Source of the DNA: Dictyocoela muelleri
Lineage: Eukaryota; Microsporidia
Direction: 5' to 3'
Assembly: GCA_016256075.1 (NCBI GenBank)
Contig: SDVU01000489.1
Span: 1 to 12,933, forward strand
Length of the DNA stretch: 12,933 nt
Shown here: one piece after another, positions 1-8,101 of the stretch
Numbering within the stretch: position 1 is the first letter of the stretch
Layout: each line of letters opens with the position of its first letter
Made by a program: the position numbers and the translations under genes
Notes under the pieces: generated by a model
Told to the model about the DNA's origin: nothing
The model's input: the letters and a program-made list of their open reading frames with translations, nothing else
Database searches by the model: none

Positions 1-100
1 TTCTGATTGATACTGGGCCAAGACAACTAATACAAATAGATTCATTGAATATTTCATTAATTCTTTCGCTGATATTAATTAAGAATTGAGATAATTTATT
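1..100. other. AT-rich sequence with no recognised feature
   Basis: I see no convincing gene, RNA or repeat boundary here. A short plus-strand stretch near the left edge can be read as a DTG-containing peptide, but it is too short and isolated to call a protease. Confidence 0.4.
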
Positions 101-516
101 TTTTAATTTCACCATAAGGGAGTGTCATTTTTTTGTATTTATAGTTTGCCAAGTTTGACAAAGGCCCATAATTTTGGGTGTTTTTTTAAAAAAAATAACC
201 CCTGATTGAATGGTCATATAAAGAAAAAAAAAATAAAAAAAAAATTAAAAATGATAAATAACAATCAAATAATTATTATTACAAAAAAATATGTAGATAC
301 ATAAGATCATTCAGAAGGAATGAAGCTATGTATCTACATATTTTTTTGTAATAATAATTATTTGATTGTTATTTATCATTTTTAAAATTTTTTTTTTATT
401 TTTTTTTCTTTGTCTGACCATTCAATCAGGGGTTATTTTTTTAAAAAAAACACCCAAAATTATGATCCTTTGTTCAAGTATGAACCCCTTTTATGTGTTT
501 AATTGTGAAATTAAAA
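101..516. repeat. Foldback element or long-inverted-repeat MITE
   Basis: Two long arms, about 101-303 and 327-516, are inverted copies of each other around a loop of about 23 bp. The inner arms match nearly base for base: ATGTAGATACATA at 291-303 faces its complement at 327-340. The same holds for the blocks AATAATTATTATTAC, ATAACCCCTGATTGAATGG and ATAATTTTGGGTG. Towards the outer ends the arms drift apart by indels but share TTTTAATTTCAC. No coding capacity is visible. As RNA or single-stranded DNA this would fold into one hairpin of roughly 400 nt. The exact ends and the target duplication are unclear because the right end runs into a tandem repeat. Confidence 0.75.
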
Positions 517-590
517 TCCATTAAAATCCATTAAAATCCATTAAAATCCATTAAAATCCATTAAAATCCTTTAAAATCCATTAAAATCAT
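511..590. repeat. Decamer tandem repeat, 8 copies of TTAAAATCCA
   Basis: Eight consecutive 10-bp units of TTAAAATCCA lie here. The first five are identical and the last three differ by one or two bases. The array lies between the foldback element and the RNase H end of the Ty3/Gypsy fossil. Confidence 0.95.
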
Positions 591-2611
591 TTTCCATTTA
601 TTTATGCGATTACTAGTGTTATTTCCATATATTAAATTCAAATGACTGGTGTACACAGTGATTTTTGCGCCTAGTAATAATCTTTTAAAATGAATTAGCG
701 ATTTATAAATGGATAGCATTTCTTTATCAGTAACGCTATAATTTTTCTCTGATTTAGATAAAGATTTGCTATAAAAACCTATGGGATTATTATTTTGCTT
801 CAAAGCTGCACCAATTGAATTATTAGATGCATAGCATTCAATAATAAATTCTTCGTTAGTTTAGGGTGAACTAAAAGGGTATTTCTTCTTATTTCTCTTA
901 TTATTCTTTCAAAAAGATTTTTATCGTCTTCGGTCCATTCTAAGATTCGTTTATTTTTTGTTTTATTCTTTAATTTTTCTATTTTTGGGCTTAAATTAGG
1001 AATAAATGGTATGAACCATTCTAATGATCCAATAATGCTTTTTATCTTCTTCATTGTAACTTTTCCTATTTTTGGAATTTTTAGATTAATTGCTTCAACT
1101 CTGCTTATATCTGCTTGAATATCTTGTTTAGATATTTTATTATTCAAATAAATAACCTCACCTTTAAAGAAATTACTTTTCATAAAATTAAAGCTTATAT
1201 TCATTTTATTTAGTCTGTGCATAAAATCTTTCAAATACTAGTAATGTTCCTCTATTGTGTCTGAACTAATCAATAAATTGTTTATAAAAATCTTTACGTA
1301 TGGTAAATCTCTAAATATCGAAGTTATAACACTCTGAAAGAATCTTTGTGCTGTTTATATACCAAATGGTATTATTGTGTACTCGTACTGCCCCCATGGC
1401 AAAACTAAGGCAGTTAAGTGCTGATCTGTTTAATTTATTTCTATATTATGGAAACCTTTTGTAATATCTTTCTGTGAATAATATTTTTTTCCTTTCATTG
1501 TATGCAAGTGATCCCAAATTTCAGGAAATATATATCACGAATCATCTATAATATTATTGAGTGCTCTAAAATCTACTGCAAGTCTTACCTCACCGTTTCT
1601 TTTTATAATAAGAAATGCTGGTGATGCATAATCTGAATTACTGTGTTTTATAATTTTTTGGTCTAATAAGCTTTGTATTTTTTTTAACAGCATCATAAAA
1701 TTTATAAGGAATGGAATATGCTTTCTTTTGTATTATTTTTTTTTTTCTTTTAGTTTTATTTTAAATGAAAAATTCGGTATTTTACCCAATTTTATATTTT
1801 TACTTGCAAAATTATCAATAATGTTTTGAATTTATGTTTCAAAAACGCATTTTACATTCATTACATTTAATTTTTCATTTTCAAAATATGAATTTTTCTT
1901 AACCCTTCAAAGAAAACTTTTTCAGATTTTGCATCTTGCACATATTTGTTATAATTTTTACACGTAAAATATTCATTTAATTTTTTATTTTGTTCTTCAA
2001 CGTAATCATTAATAAATAAATAATTTTCTTGTTTAATATTTTTGATAATATGCACATATTTTTCTGCATTTTTTAAATTGTATCTTTCTTGGAGTATAGC
2101 TTGTATACATTTTCCCAAGTTATTTATTTTCTCAACTTTATCAAAGATATAATCTGTGATGAGATTTTTTAAAACATTCAATGCTTCCTTCTCTTTCTAT
2201 TTTGTTTTTCTGATAATTCTCCTGAAGTTTTTTATCTATTCTAAAATATCTTGGTTTTCGATATTGAATAATGTTGGTATTTTCCCTTTAAATTCTATAC
2301 CTGTTTCTTGAACTTTTATATTATAACTGAGATATTAAGTATCATCTAATAAAGCTTGTTTATTAATTTTCTCCTTTTCTTTCAAGGATAAATTTATCCC
2401 GTGGGCAGTAGCCTAACACCGCGGAAATGTTAAGTATAAATCAATTAAAGATTTATTTGTAATATTTTTTTTGTAGAAACCAAGAATGACCACACTCACA
2501 CAATTTCTTATATAGTTTTAACCTAAACATGGTTTAAGATTATATACCTTAATATTTAACAAGTTATATATTAAAAGTTAATCCTGAGTTGTGTGTCAGC
2601 ACACAACCACA
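590..2611 (-). mobile_element. Fossil Ty3/Gypsy-like LTR retroelement, incomplete and broken
   Basis: Reading on the minus strand from high to low coordinates, the parts appear in the usual order. A Gag-like helical region lies at about 2400-1867. Reverse transcriptase lies at about 1800-1230, with a recognisable VDFRALN-type segment near 1580-1560. The connection region and RNase H lie at about 1230-590, with motifs such as FYSKSLS and KEM. The order RT then RNase H and the motif spelling point to Ty3/Gypsy rather than Ty1/Copia or a LINE. The copy is old and clearly dead, with probably half a dozen or more breaks, and no integrase is seen. A candidate LTR lies at the upstream end. The low-coordinate boundary coincides with the decamer array. 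Confidence 0.8.
2428..2611 (-). repeat. Candidate 5' LTR of the Ty3/Gypsy fossil
   Basis: Just upstream of the Gag-like region, the minus strand reads from TGTGG at about 2611 to TAACA at 2428, about 184 bp. It begins with a small hairpin (TTGTGTG and CACACAA around 2591-2607) and contains a TATATAAG box near 2510 and an AATAAA-like signal near 2455. These are LTR-like properties. The partner LTR is not in the window, so the assignment rests on position and composition only. Confidence 0.35.
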
Positions 2612-2754
2612 CTATCAAAGGGTTTTCATTGAATAATGACACCTTTTTACCACAAATTTTGGATAATCCTCAAAATTCCCCCCCTTAGGACTCAACCCAA
2701 AAATTTTACTCCCTTATATTTTTTTTAATTTTTATATAAAATTTCTAAAAAGAG

Positions 2755-2757
2755 CCC
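2755..2757 (+). promoter_or_regulatory. CCC motif directly before the element A start codon
   Basis: CCC immediately precedes ATG at 2758. Similar C or G runs precede the other start codons in the window and resemble the microsporidian start-proximal CCC/GGG signal. Confidence 0.4.
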
Positions 2758-3135
2758 ATGTCAATAACTGAGGTAGATGAATTAGATTATTTCTTAGCAA
2801 TATGTAATGCAAGAGAACTTGTTAGCTATCTCATGAATAATTTAATTATTGCAAAAGAGATAGACTGCAGTTCTTGTTCAAAAAAATTAACACTTGTTAA
2901 GTATTTGAGGAATAAAGATATGTTTAGATGGCGTTGTTACACGAATGTTGTTCAAAGCATAAAAAAATATATTTCAATCAAAGTCGGGTCGTTTTTTAGC
3001 AAATTTTCAATAGACATCCGTGAAATTCTAAACTTTATATTAGATACGGAACCAAACAACCTCTCTATTAAATAAAAAGAGGGTTGTCCCTGGGAAATAA
3101 AACCATCTAAAAAAATATTTAAGAACTTAGATTGT
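2758..3135 (+). pseudogene. Merlin/ISXO2-like transposase of element A, N-terminal part
   Basis: An ATG start opens a 105-residue frame. It has the zinc-ribbon and helical region typical of the N-terminus of IS1595/Merlin transposases: CSSC near residue 37, then FRWRC near residue 60, then the SIKVGSFF segment that precedes the helical linker to the DDE core. The second cysteine of the usual second pair is not obvious. An in-frame stop follows residue 105 at 3075, and related sequence continues to 3135, where element B was inserted. The catalytic part resumes at 6158. In an active element the protein would bind the terminal repeats and cut and join DNA in the nucleus; this copy is dead. Confidence 0.75.
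3128..3135. repeat. Left 8-bp target-site duplication of Merlin B
   Basis: TAGATTGT here matches TGGATTGC at 6158-6165 at 6 of 8 positions. An 8-bp duplication is the Merlin/IS1016 norm, and the mismatches fit an old insertion. Confidence 0.6.
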
Positions 3136-3710
3136 AGCGCTTATACAAAATTTGGGATTTTTTGATGTCCCAAGGTAGGGGTTCATGAGAATTTTAATAA
3201 AAAAAATTTAAAAATCTCAAATAAAAAGTTTTATAAGGGTTATCAAATTTTTTTAAAAAAAAAGATTTATTAGCATAATATTATTGATATCAGTTTTCTG
3301 AATGCATTAGAAATAGAATTCGGGGTTCTTTTCTTTATAAAATATTTTTTAAAATAAAACTCGTATATAAAATTTAAGAGGCTTGTTTTTAAGAACACCG
3401 CGTCTAATTCGGTATTCGGCTTTTAAGTGAGACCAAAATTTAAATTATATTTTTATTAAATCCCTCGTTGTTTAGAAATCCTTGCTTGTTTGGTACGATT
3501 ATATGATGAGATTCGAAATCAAGAACAGCTGAAAGATAGCTAGAATATCCATTTGTTATTATAATTGAATTAGCTTTAATGTTTATTCTAAAAACACCAA
3601 GCTATGTAGGTGCCGATATGTTAGGAACTAATTCAAAAAAAACAATTTCTTTTCGGTCGTATTTTCTATTCCCCCAACCAACTACTGAACACTGGGCATC
3701 TCATCTTAAA

Positions 3711-3869
3711 TGATGATTAATTTTCATAAATTCTTCCTTGACAAATAGCCATTTAATCTACTTGAACTTCAATAGTATCGCCTCCGATATGTGAAAATAT
3801 CTGCGATCTGTTTCTCGTATTTTATTTATTATTTTACTTTTTATTTTTAAATATTTTTGAGGATTTATC
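3711..3869. repeat. Left copy of the ~158-bp direct repeat flanking the MULE
   Basis: This segment ends exactly where the MULE terminus GGCAGT begins (3870). It is about 89% identical to 5581-5738, by my hand alignment with about 17 differences including one indel. It codes, on the minus strand, for part of the element B transposase. That frame continues naturally into 3710 and below, so this copy connects to the catalytic half of the gene. Confidence 0.9.
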
Positions 3870-4062
3870 GGCAGTTTGTTAAAACGCCGGAGGCGATTTT
3901 TCGGACTGACATGCAGGGGTTTTTCCGAAAAAACGCCTGCAGAATTTTTTTATAAAACACCTGGATTTTTTCACCCTCATGAAAGACTTTCAAATTCTAA
4001 AATTTCAAAAAAAAATAAGAAAGAAAAAAAAATATTTATAAAGAATTTATACATAATTTTAG
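3870..4062. repeat. Left terminal inverted repeat of the MULE
   Basis: The inner part (about 3933-4062) matches the reverse complement of 5445-5576 at roughly 90%. The outer part carries about 55 bp not present in the right arm. This extra part includes a hairpin of GGAGGCGATTTTTCGG against CCGAAAAAACGCCTGC (3889-3940). Confidence 0.85.
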
Positions 4063-4171
4063 TATAAAACGCAATCGTAATTAAGTTTAAAGAGTTTATA
4101 TTGTCATGCTGAAATTTTTTCAAAAAAAGTTTTATTAAAAATTTAAATCAAATAAACAAAATAAAAAATAA

Positions 4172-5410
4172 TTATTTAATGTAAAATTCAATAATATTTG
4201 CGATATTATCATAAAATTCAAAATCAGTATATAGCTCATAATAAATTACTATAGTTCGTAACATACTCTCTTTTTTTCTAGGTCGAACTAATCCCGAATT
4301 CAAATTCCGAATTAATATTTTTAATCTCATTTCTTCTCTTTTCAACAAATCAATAATTTAGCAAGTGATGATTTTTTTTATTTATTTTTGAATTCAAGTG
4401 TTTGTGATATGCCTCACAACTATTTGTCGTTATAAGCAAATTTTCAATTATACGCGTATGAGCTTAACAAATTTTTTTGTTTTTAATTTTAATTTGATTA
4501 TTTATAACATTCTTATAAAAAAATCGGTGATCAATTTATATCCATGTTTATCTTTTTTAATACTATTAATTTTTTTATATTAAATTTCAATGCAATATTC
4601 AGTACATATGCCAGCGTAACTAAATATTTGACGTATTAATTGAAATTGATGTCATTTTTATAATTTTCAATTATTTTGCTTTCATTCATAAATCTTACTA
4701 CTATTTGATTAAGATGAAAGTTGTAACCTCTTATTTCAACTTCTGAAAATACATTGACTATTGCATTATAAACTGACATTTAAAAATCAATAATAATCAT
4801 TTTCGGGCCGATATTTATTAATTCTTTAATTTTATTAAAAACTATAGTGTATACATTTTCTGATTTTGATTTCATGAAAATATATATTGCAGGTATTATT
4901 TTGCCAAATACATCACAATATATAATATAAACTTGTGAAAGGCCTTTAGGAGCAGAGTAAAAAGTTACATCAGACATCCATAAATTCGATATTCTTAATA
5001 TTTGCAAATTTCTTTCAGTTGAAATTATAAGATATTCATTTTTATCGGAAGACTTATTGTATGATTGGAGAAATAATTCGCCATCAAAAGTATATTTATG
5101 TTGTTCAAGAATTGAATTAGGATTTTTTATGGCAGGAAACTTTCTCATGTTTCGCAGTCTATTAAAATAATCACGTAGACTATCGTATTTTCCAATATAT
5201 TGTTTCTCATCTTTGTTCATTTTTATAAATAATTCATTTAGAGTTTCTTGGAAATCATTATTATTATTAATAGCATGTTTTTTTTAATATAATATTATTT
5301 TTTAATTTTACTAATCTCGCTTTTTCCTCTTCATGATAATGAGATTAATTTGTTTAAATTGTTGACACGTCAAGATTTGTTCAGAGTCTACCACAACAAT
5401 CTCTTTTAAT
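4172..5410 (-). pseudogene. MULE transposase, decayed
   Basis: The longest open piece is 5220-4780 (146 residues). It contains the MULE DDE-domain opening, LWMSDVTFYSAPKGLSQVY, which corresponds to the family's W-x-DGTF motif with the first catalytic Asp, followed by IIPAIYIFMKSK and KMIIIDF with the second Asp. A TAA falls exactly where the usual Glu follows this DF. The same frame then continues (AIVNVFSEV, GYNFHLNQIV) to about 4636, and similar sequence follows to 4531 (YLVTLAYVLNIALKF). Segments at 4500-4172 resemble the family's C-terminal region (SLAKLL, TIVIYYELYTDFEFYDN). Upstream, a HYHEEEKARL-like piece near 5330 looks like the end of a FLYWCH zinc finger, one frame away, with an A8 tract at the junction. 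No intact start is seen. Confidence 0.75.
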
Positions 5411-5444
5411 ACATCTGAAACTTATGTAATTTTGATATTCTTCA

Positions 5445-5580
5445 TTAAAATTATGTATAAATTCTTTATAAATAATTTTTTCTTTCTTATTTTTTTTGAG
5501 ATTTTAGAATTTTAAAGTCTTTCATGAGGGTAAAAAAATCCAGGTGTTTTATAAAAAATTACAGGCGTTTTTTGACTGCC
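5445..5580. repeat. Right terminal inverted repeat of the MULE
   Basis: This is the inverted partner of 3870-4062, ending in ACTGCC. It is about 136 bp long and lacks the extra 55-bp hairpin block of the left arm. Confidence 0.85.
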
Positions 5581-5738
5581 TGATGATAGATTTTCATAAA
5601 TTCTTCGTTGACAAATAGCCGTTTAATCTACGAGAACTTCAATACTATAGCACAGATATGTGAAAATATCTGCGATATGTTTCTAGTATTTTATTTATGA
5701 TTTTACTATTTATTTTTAAATATTTTTGAAAATTTATC
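5581..5738. repeat. Right copy of the ~158-bp direct repeat flanking the MULE
   Basis: This segment begins at the base after the MULE terminus and starts TGATGATA, like 3711. It codes on the minus strand for the same element B transposase stretch as the left copy, and connects upstream to the N-terminal half of that gene. Confidence 0.9.
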
Positions 5739-6644
5739 TCTGTTAATAGTTCCATATGCGCATAATCAAAATTTGAAATAAAGCCATAAACTAAACGTAA
5801 AAATATGTTTGTCGGTTTTTTAAAGGTTTTCAGGATTTGATTAGATGTGCAAGATATTTTTTTGCAGTCGACAGAATTATAAAATTAATTGTTAAGCCCT
5901 TTCGAATCCTTTTTTAGTTTTTTGTTTGTTTTTCCACAATGATCGCAACGAGTTATTGGAAGAAACTGATTGTATTGTCCTAAGAATTCCTTGGACGCGT
6001 CATTATTAATAAAAATTTTGTGATAATCCGAATTTAAATTTTTCATACCCTCCTTGAAAATTGACCCTTCATACAAAATTTGGGTTTTTTTTAAAAAATC
6101 AGAAAAATTTCAAAAAATTTATTTTTTTAAAAAAAAAACCAATTTTGTATAAGCGCCTGGATTGCTTATTCCACGATGTGATTTTAGTAGTAATAAACTG
6201 GCCGGCTGAGTATGGTAAAGCAAATCGATGAAACGATGCTAAATCATACAATTAAGTATAATAGAGGACGTTTTCATGCAAATAGAACAGATTCTTTGTG
6301 TATAATTGAGTTCTCAGAAAAAATTATGAGATGTTTTGCTTGTGTAAAACAAAGCACAAAGTACTATAGTCCTAATAATTATTTATAAAGTTTGTGTTAA
6401 CAGAATATAACATACTGATGAACATGGTGCATACTGTAATCTAAACAGATATTCTTATATCCATAAGACAGTTTGTCAGAAATATAATTTTATTGATAGA
6501 GAAACTGGAGTTAATACCCAAACGATTGAATCGTTTATAAATTAACTTAAACGTGAGATTAAAATGCCAAAAGGACTTAAAACTACCCAGAGACCTGATT
6601 TTCGTAGAGAGTTTTGTTGGTGCTTTAATAACAGAGAAGATTTT

Positions 6645-6785
6645 GGAGCTAGTCCAAAATTTTCCCCCCGGGGGGAAAATTTTGGACTAGCTTCTAAAGA
6701 GTTAATAAGATTTTACTTATATTTTTAGAATAGGGGGGAAATTTTGGACTAGGTCGCTCTGGGGGGAAAATTTTGGACTAGCTCC
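6645..6785. mobile_element. 141-bp Merlin-type MITE inside element A
   Basis: The ends are perfect 25-bp inverted repeats beginning GGAGCTAGTCCAAAATTTTC and continuing to CCCCCC. They are flanked by a perfect 8-bp duplication, AAGATTTT (6637-6644 and 6786-6793). The terminus resembles the terminus of element A (GGATAATCCTCAAAATTCCC), so it is probably mobilised by a Merlin transposase of that kind. It has no coding capacity. Perfect termini and a perfect duplication make it the freshest insertion in the nest. Confidence 0.85.
6647..6692. repeat. 46-bp perfect palindrome within the MITE
   Basis: AGCTAGTCCAAAATTTTCCC through the CCCCCC/GGGGGG centre at 6669/6670 is mirrored base for base out to 6692. 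Two more copies of the GGGGGGAAA(A)TTTTGGACTAG end motif follow, at about 6733-6752 and 6761-6781. Confidence 0.95.
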
Positions 6786-7006
6786 AAGATTTTTGAAGAA
6801 AGATTAAAACTAATTGAAGTTTAAAAACATTTACATTTATTTTTTTTAAAAATTATAACACAGTTTTTTACAATAAATATAACAATCATATCACAATTAT
6901 GTAAACAAATAAATTTAAATATTTTTCCATTTTAATTTTTTTTACTATTTTTTCCACATCCCAAAAATTTTCCCCGTGTGAAATTTTGGAGATGATCAAA
7001 AATTTT

Positions 7007-7440
7007 CTATGAATATTTGACCATATAACTTTTGCGACAATCCTAAACTAAACACGATCCACAGTTACACATTTTTTTGCTAAATAATTTATTTATTATT
7101 TCATTCATTATTGATTCTACAAAATTCTACAATTTTTTTAATATAGATAAAAGTGGTAAAATGAAAAAATGTACACAACCGACAGTAGAGGCGCACAATA
7201 ACCCTTTTTGAAATTTTTTATTATCATTTATTACCCTTTTAATAAGAAAATTTGTAATTATAAATTGAATGATCAAAAAAATTGATTAAATCTATTCTAA
7301 GTATAGAAGAAATTTTTATTATAATTAAAATATTTATTGCTTATAATTATTTATATTTATATTTATATTTAAAATCGGTATTATATAGCTATATTTCTTT
7401 AAATATTTTTAACCACAATTTTTTTTTTAATAAATATTAT
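7007..7440. other. AT-rich intergenic stretch, nothing recognised
   Basis: The sequence is low-complexity and AT-rich. No ATG-initiated frame of note, RNA or repeat was recognised between the end of Merlin A and the first GC-rich island. Confidence 0.5.
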
Positions 7441-7448
7441 TTATTCTC

Positions 7449-7489
7449 ACGCGCCCAGCCCGTTACCAGGTTCAAGTCTCGATAGAACC
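7449..7489 (+). repeat. GC-rich tRNA/SINE-like island, copy 1
   Basis: CGCGCCCAGCCCGTTACCAG leads into GGTTCAAGTCTCG, which resembles a Pol III B box (GGTTCRANNCC). The block is far richer in GC than its surroundings and recurs at 7691-7727 and, inverted, at 8102-8150. A SINE or tRNA 3'-half remnant is likely. Confidence 0.5.
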
Positions 7490-7690
7490 TTTTTTATTTT
7501 TATTTTTATCCTTTTTTTAATTTTTTAATTTTTAATTATTTTAATTTTAATTTTTGATTTTTTTATTGCCTTAATAGATTTTTATATCTAAATAATTTTT
7601 TATTATTAACACTGTCACTTTTTAAAGATTTATAGAATTTTATTTTAATTAAACTACACAAAAAAAATTAAAATAAAAAAAAATAAATGT

Positions 7691-7727
7691 GTCACACTCG
7701 GGCCGCTATTAGGTCTGAGTCTCGATT
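7691..7727 (+). repeat. GC-rich tRNA/SINE-like island, copy 2
   Basis: CGGGCCGCTATTAGGTCTGA followed by GTCTCGAT aligns with copy 1 (GCCCGTTACCAGGTTCAAGTCTCGAT region) with several substitutions. It is more decayed than the other two copies. Confidence 0.4.
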
Positions 7728-7863
7728 TAAAATTTCTTTTTAATAAATTATGTCAATTCAGCTCTTGTTTAATATTGAACCTCTTTATATAAAAAGGTCC
7801 AAAATTTCAATCAATAAGGTTTATATATCTAATTTAATATACATCATCGTGTCAAATTTATTT

Positions 7864-7947
7864 AATATTTTTTATTAATATTTTTTATTAATATTTTTAT
7901 TAATATTTTTTATTAATATTTTTTATTAATATTTTTTATTAATATTT
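7864..7947. repeat. AT-only tandem repeat, 13-bp unit
   Basis: About six units of TTTTTTATTAATA follow each other with small length changes. It is a simple-sequence array with no other visible feature. Confidence 0.9.
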
Positions 7948-7970
7948 AAATATTAGTAATGTAATTAAAT

Positions 7971-8042
7971 GTCGTGTAGTCTAGTGGTAGACAATTAGTA
8001 GTCAAAAGTTTGAGTTTGTTTGTTTCGATTCCTGGTGAGAGG
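7971..8042 (+). ncRNA. Degenerate tRNA-like sequence, possible SINE head
   Basis: TAGTCTAGTGG (7977-7987) fits a Pol III A box and GTTTCGATTCC (8022-8032) fits a B box, at tRNA-like spacing. The acceptor and T stems do not pair well, so this is not a convincing functional tRNA. It may be a tRNA pseudogene or the promoter end of a SINE whose tail lies nearby. Confidence 0.35.
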
Positions 8043-8101
8043 ATTTCTTTACTAAAAACTTAAAAAAGTGAAAATTATTAAGAAAAAAATAGACGAGTCT
8101 A

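Larger units (their letters stand above)
3870..5580 (-). mobile_element. Mutator-like (MULE) DNA transposon inserted in Merlin B
   Basis: The termini are GGCAGT at 3870 and ACTGCC ending at 5580. Long terminal inverted repeats follow (3870-4062 and 5445-5580), nearly identical across shared blocks such as TATAAAACACCTGGATTTTT and CCTCATGAAAGACTTT. The interior encodes a MULE-type transposase on the minus strand. No 8-11 bp target duplication is present at the ends. Instead the element is bounded by direct copies of about 158 bp. At 1.7 kb it is short for a MULE but covers one transposase gene. The similar divergence of the two terminal repeats and the two flanking copies suggests they date from about the same time. 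Confidence 0.85.
3270..6046 (-). pseudogene. Merlin/ISXO2-like transposase of element B, interrupted by the MULE
   Basis: The likely ATG is at 6046-6044 (MKNLNSDYHK), with a GGG motif just upstream. A zinc ribbon (CDHCG, then CKKISC) follows at about 5950-5840. A helical region (LVYGFISNFDYAHMELL) lies around 5800-5740 and runs into the segment where the MULE is inserted. The catalytic part resumes below 3870 with KWLFVKEEF, RKYDRKEIVFF and IIITNGYSSYL, where the second catalytic Asp of the usual TDG motif appears as Asn. It continues with ESHHIIVPNKQGF and a C-terminal YEFYFKKYF-like segment near 3330. Several in-frame stops (for example inside the HHLR segment near 3705 and after ISAPT near 3605) and frame changes show it is dead. 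Confidence 0.75.
3136..6157 (-). mobile_element. Merlin-like DNA transposon B, inserted in Merlin A and split by a MULE
   Basis: The left end reads AGCGCTTATACAAAATTTGG. The right end in reverse complement reads GGCGCTTATACAAAATTGG, giving near-identical terminal repeats of about 19 bp. They are flanked by an imperfect 8-bp duplication and lie inside the element A transposase gene. The termini differ from those of element A, so this is a different Merlin family. Removing the MULE (1711 bp) and one copy of the 158-bp duplication leaves about 1153 bp, a normal Merlin length. The transposase runs on the minus strand, opposite to A. An additional inverted copy of the terminal motif near 6073 makes the right end a foldback of about 80 bp. 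Confidence 0.85.
6158..6823 (+). pseudogene. Merlin/ISXO2-like transposase of element A, catalytic part
   Basis: The DDE core of the element A protein resumes after the element B insertion. It shows VKQIDETML (first catalytic Asp, about 6215-6240), KYNRGRF, then TDEHGAYCNL (second Asp, near 6415), HKTVCQKYNFIDRETG and NTQTIESF near 6520, where the family has its third acidic residue (IE). It ends with REFCWCFNN near 6610-6630, the usual aromatic C-terminus, followed after the MITE by a short tail to a stop near 6823. Several stops and at least two frame changes show it is dead. The spelling differs clearly from element B, so the two were separate Merlin families. Confidence 0.8.
2661..6998 (+). 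mobile_element. Merlin-like (IS1016/ISXO2-type) DNA transposon A, host of nested insertions
   Basis: Terminal inverted repeats can be aligned. The left end begins GGATAATCCTCAAAATTCCC (2661). The right end, read in reverse complement from 6998, begins TGATCATCTCCAAAATTTCA. About 16 of the first 24 bases match. The flanks are CAAATTTT (2653-2660) and AAAATTTT (6999-7006), an 8-bp target duplication with one mismatch, as expected for Merlin. Subtracting element B, the MITE and their duplications leaves about 1159 bp, a normal Merlin length. The transposase is on the plus strand and is split by the insertions. The diverged termini indicate the oldest layer of the nest. Confidence 0.75.

Noticed and set aside
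4-60. Plus-strand LIDTGP-like peptide suggesting an aspartic protease of another element
   Set aside because: It is a single short motif at the window edge with no supporting flank, and it falls apart after about 30 residues.
3876-4067. 63-residue plus-strand frame at the left MULE end
   Set aside because: It sits inside the terminal inverted repeat and starts at TTG. It is not a gene.
4398-4583. 61-residue plus-strand frame with a hydrophobic product
   Set aside because: It lies antisense to the C-terminal part of the MULE transposase, opens with GTG, and its hydrophobicity comes from T-rich sequence.
7282-7485. 67-residue plus-strand frame
   Set aside because: It lacks an ATG at its start, is dominated by I/Y/F/N from AT-rich DNA, and ends in the GC-rich island.
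7971-8042. Functional tRNA gene
   Set aside because: The A and B boxes are present, but the acceptor and T stems do not pair convincingly. It is kept only as a tRNA-like remnant.
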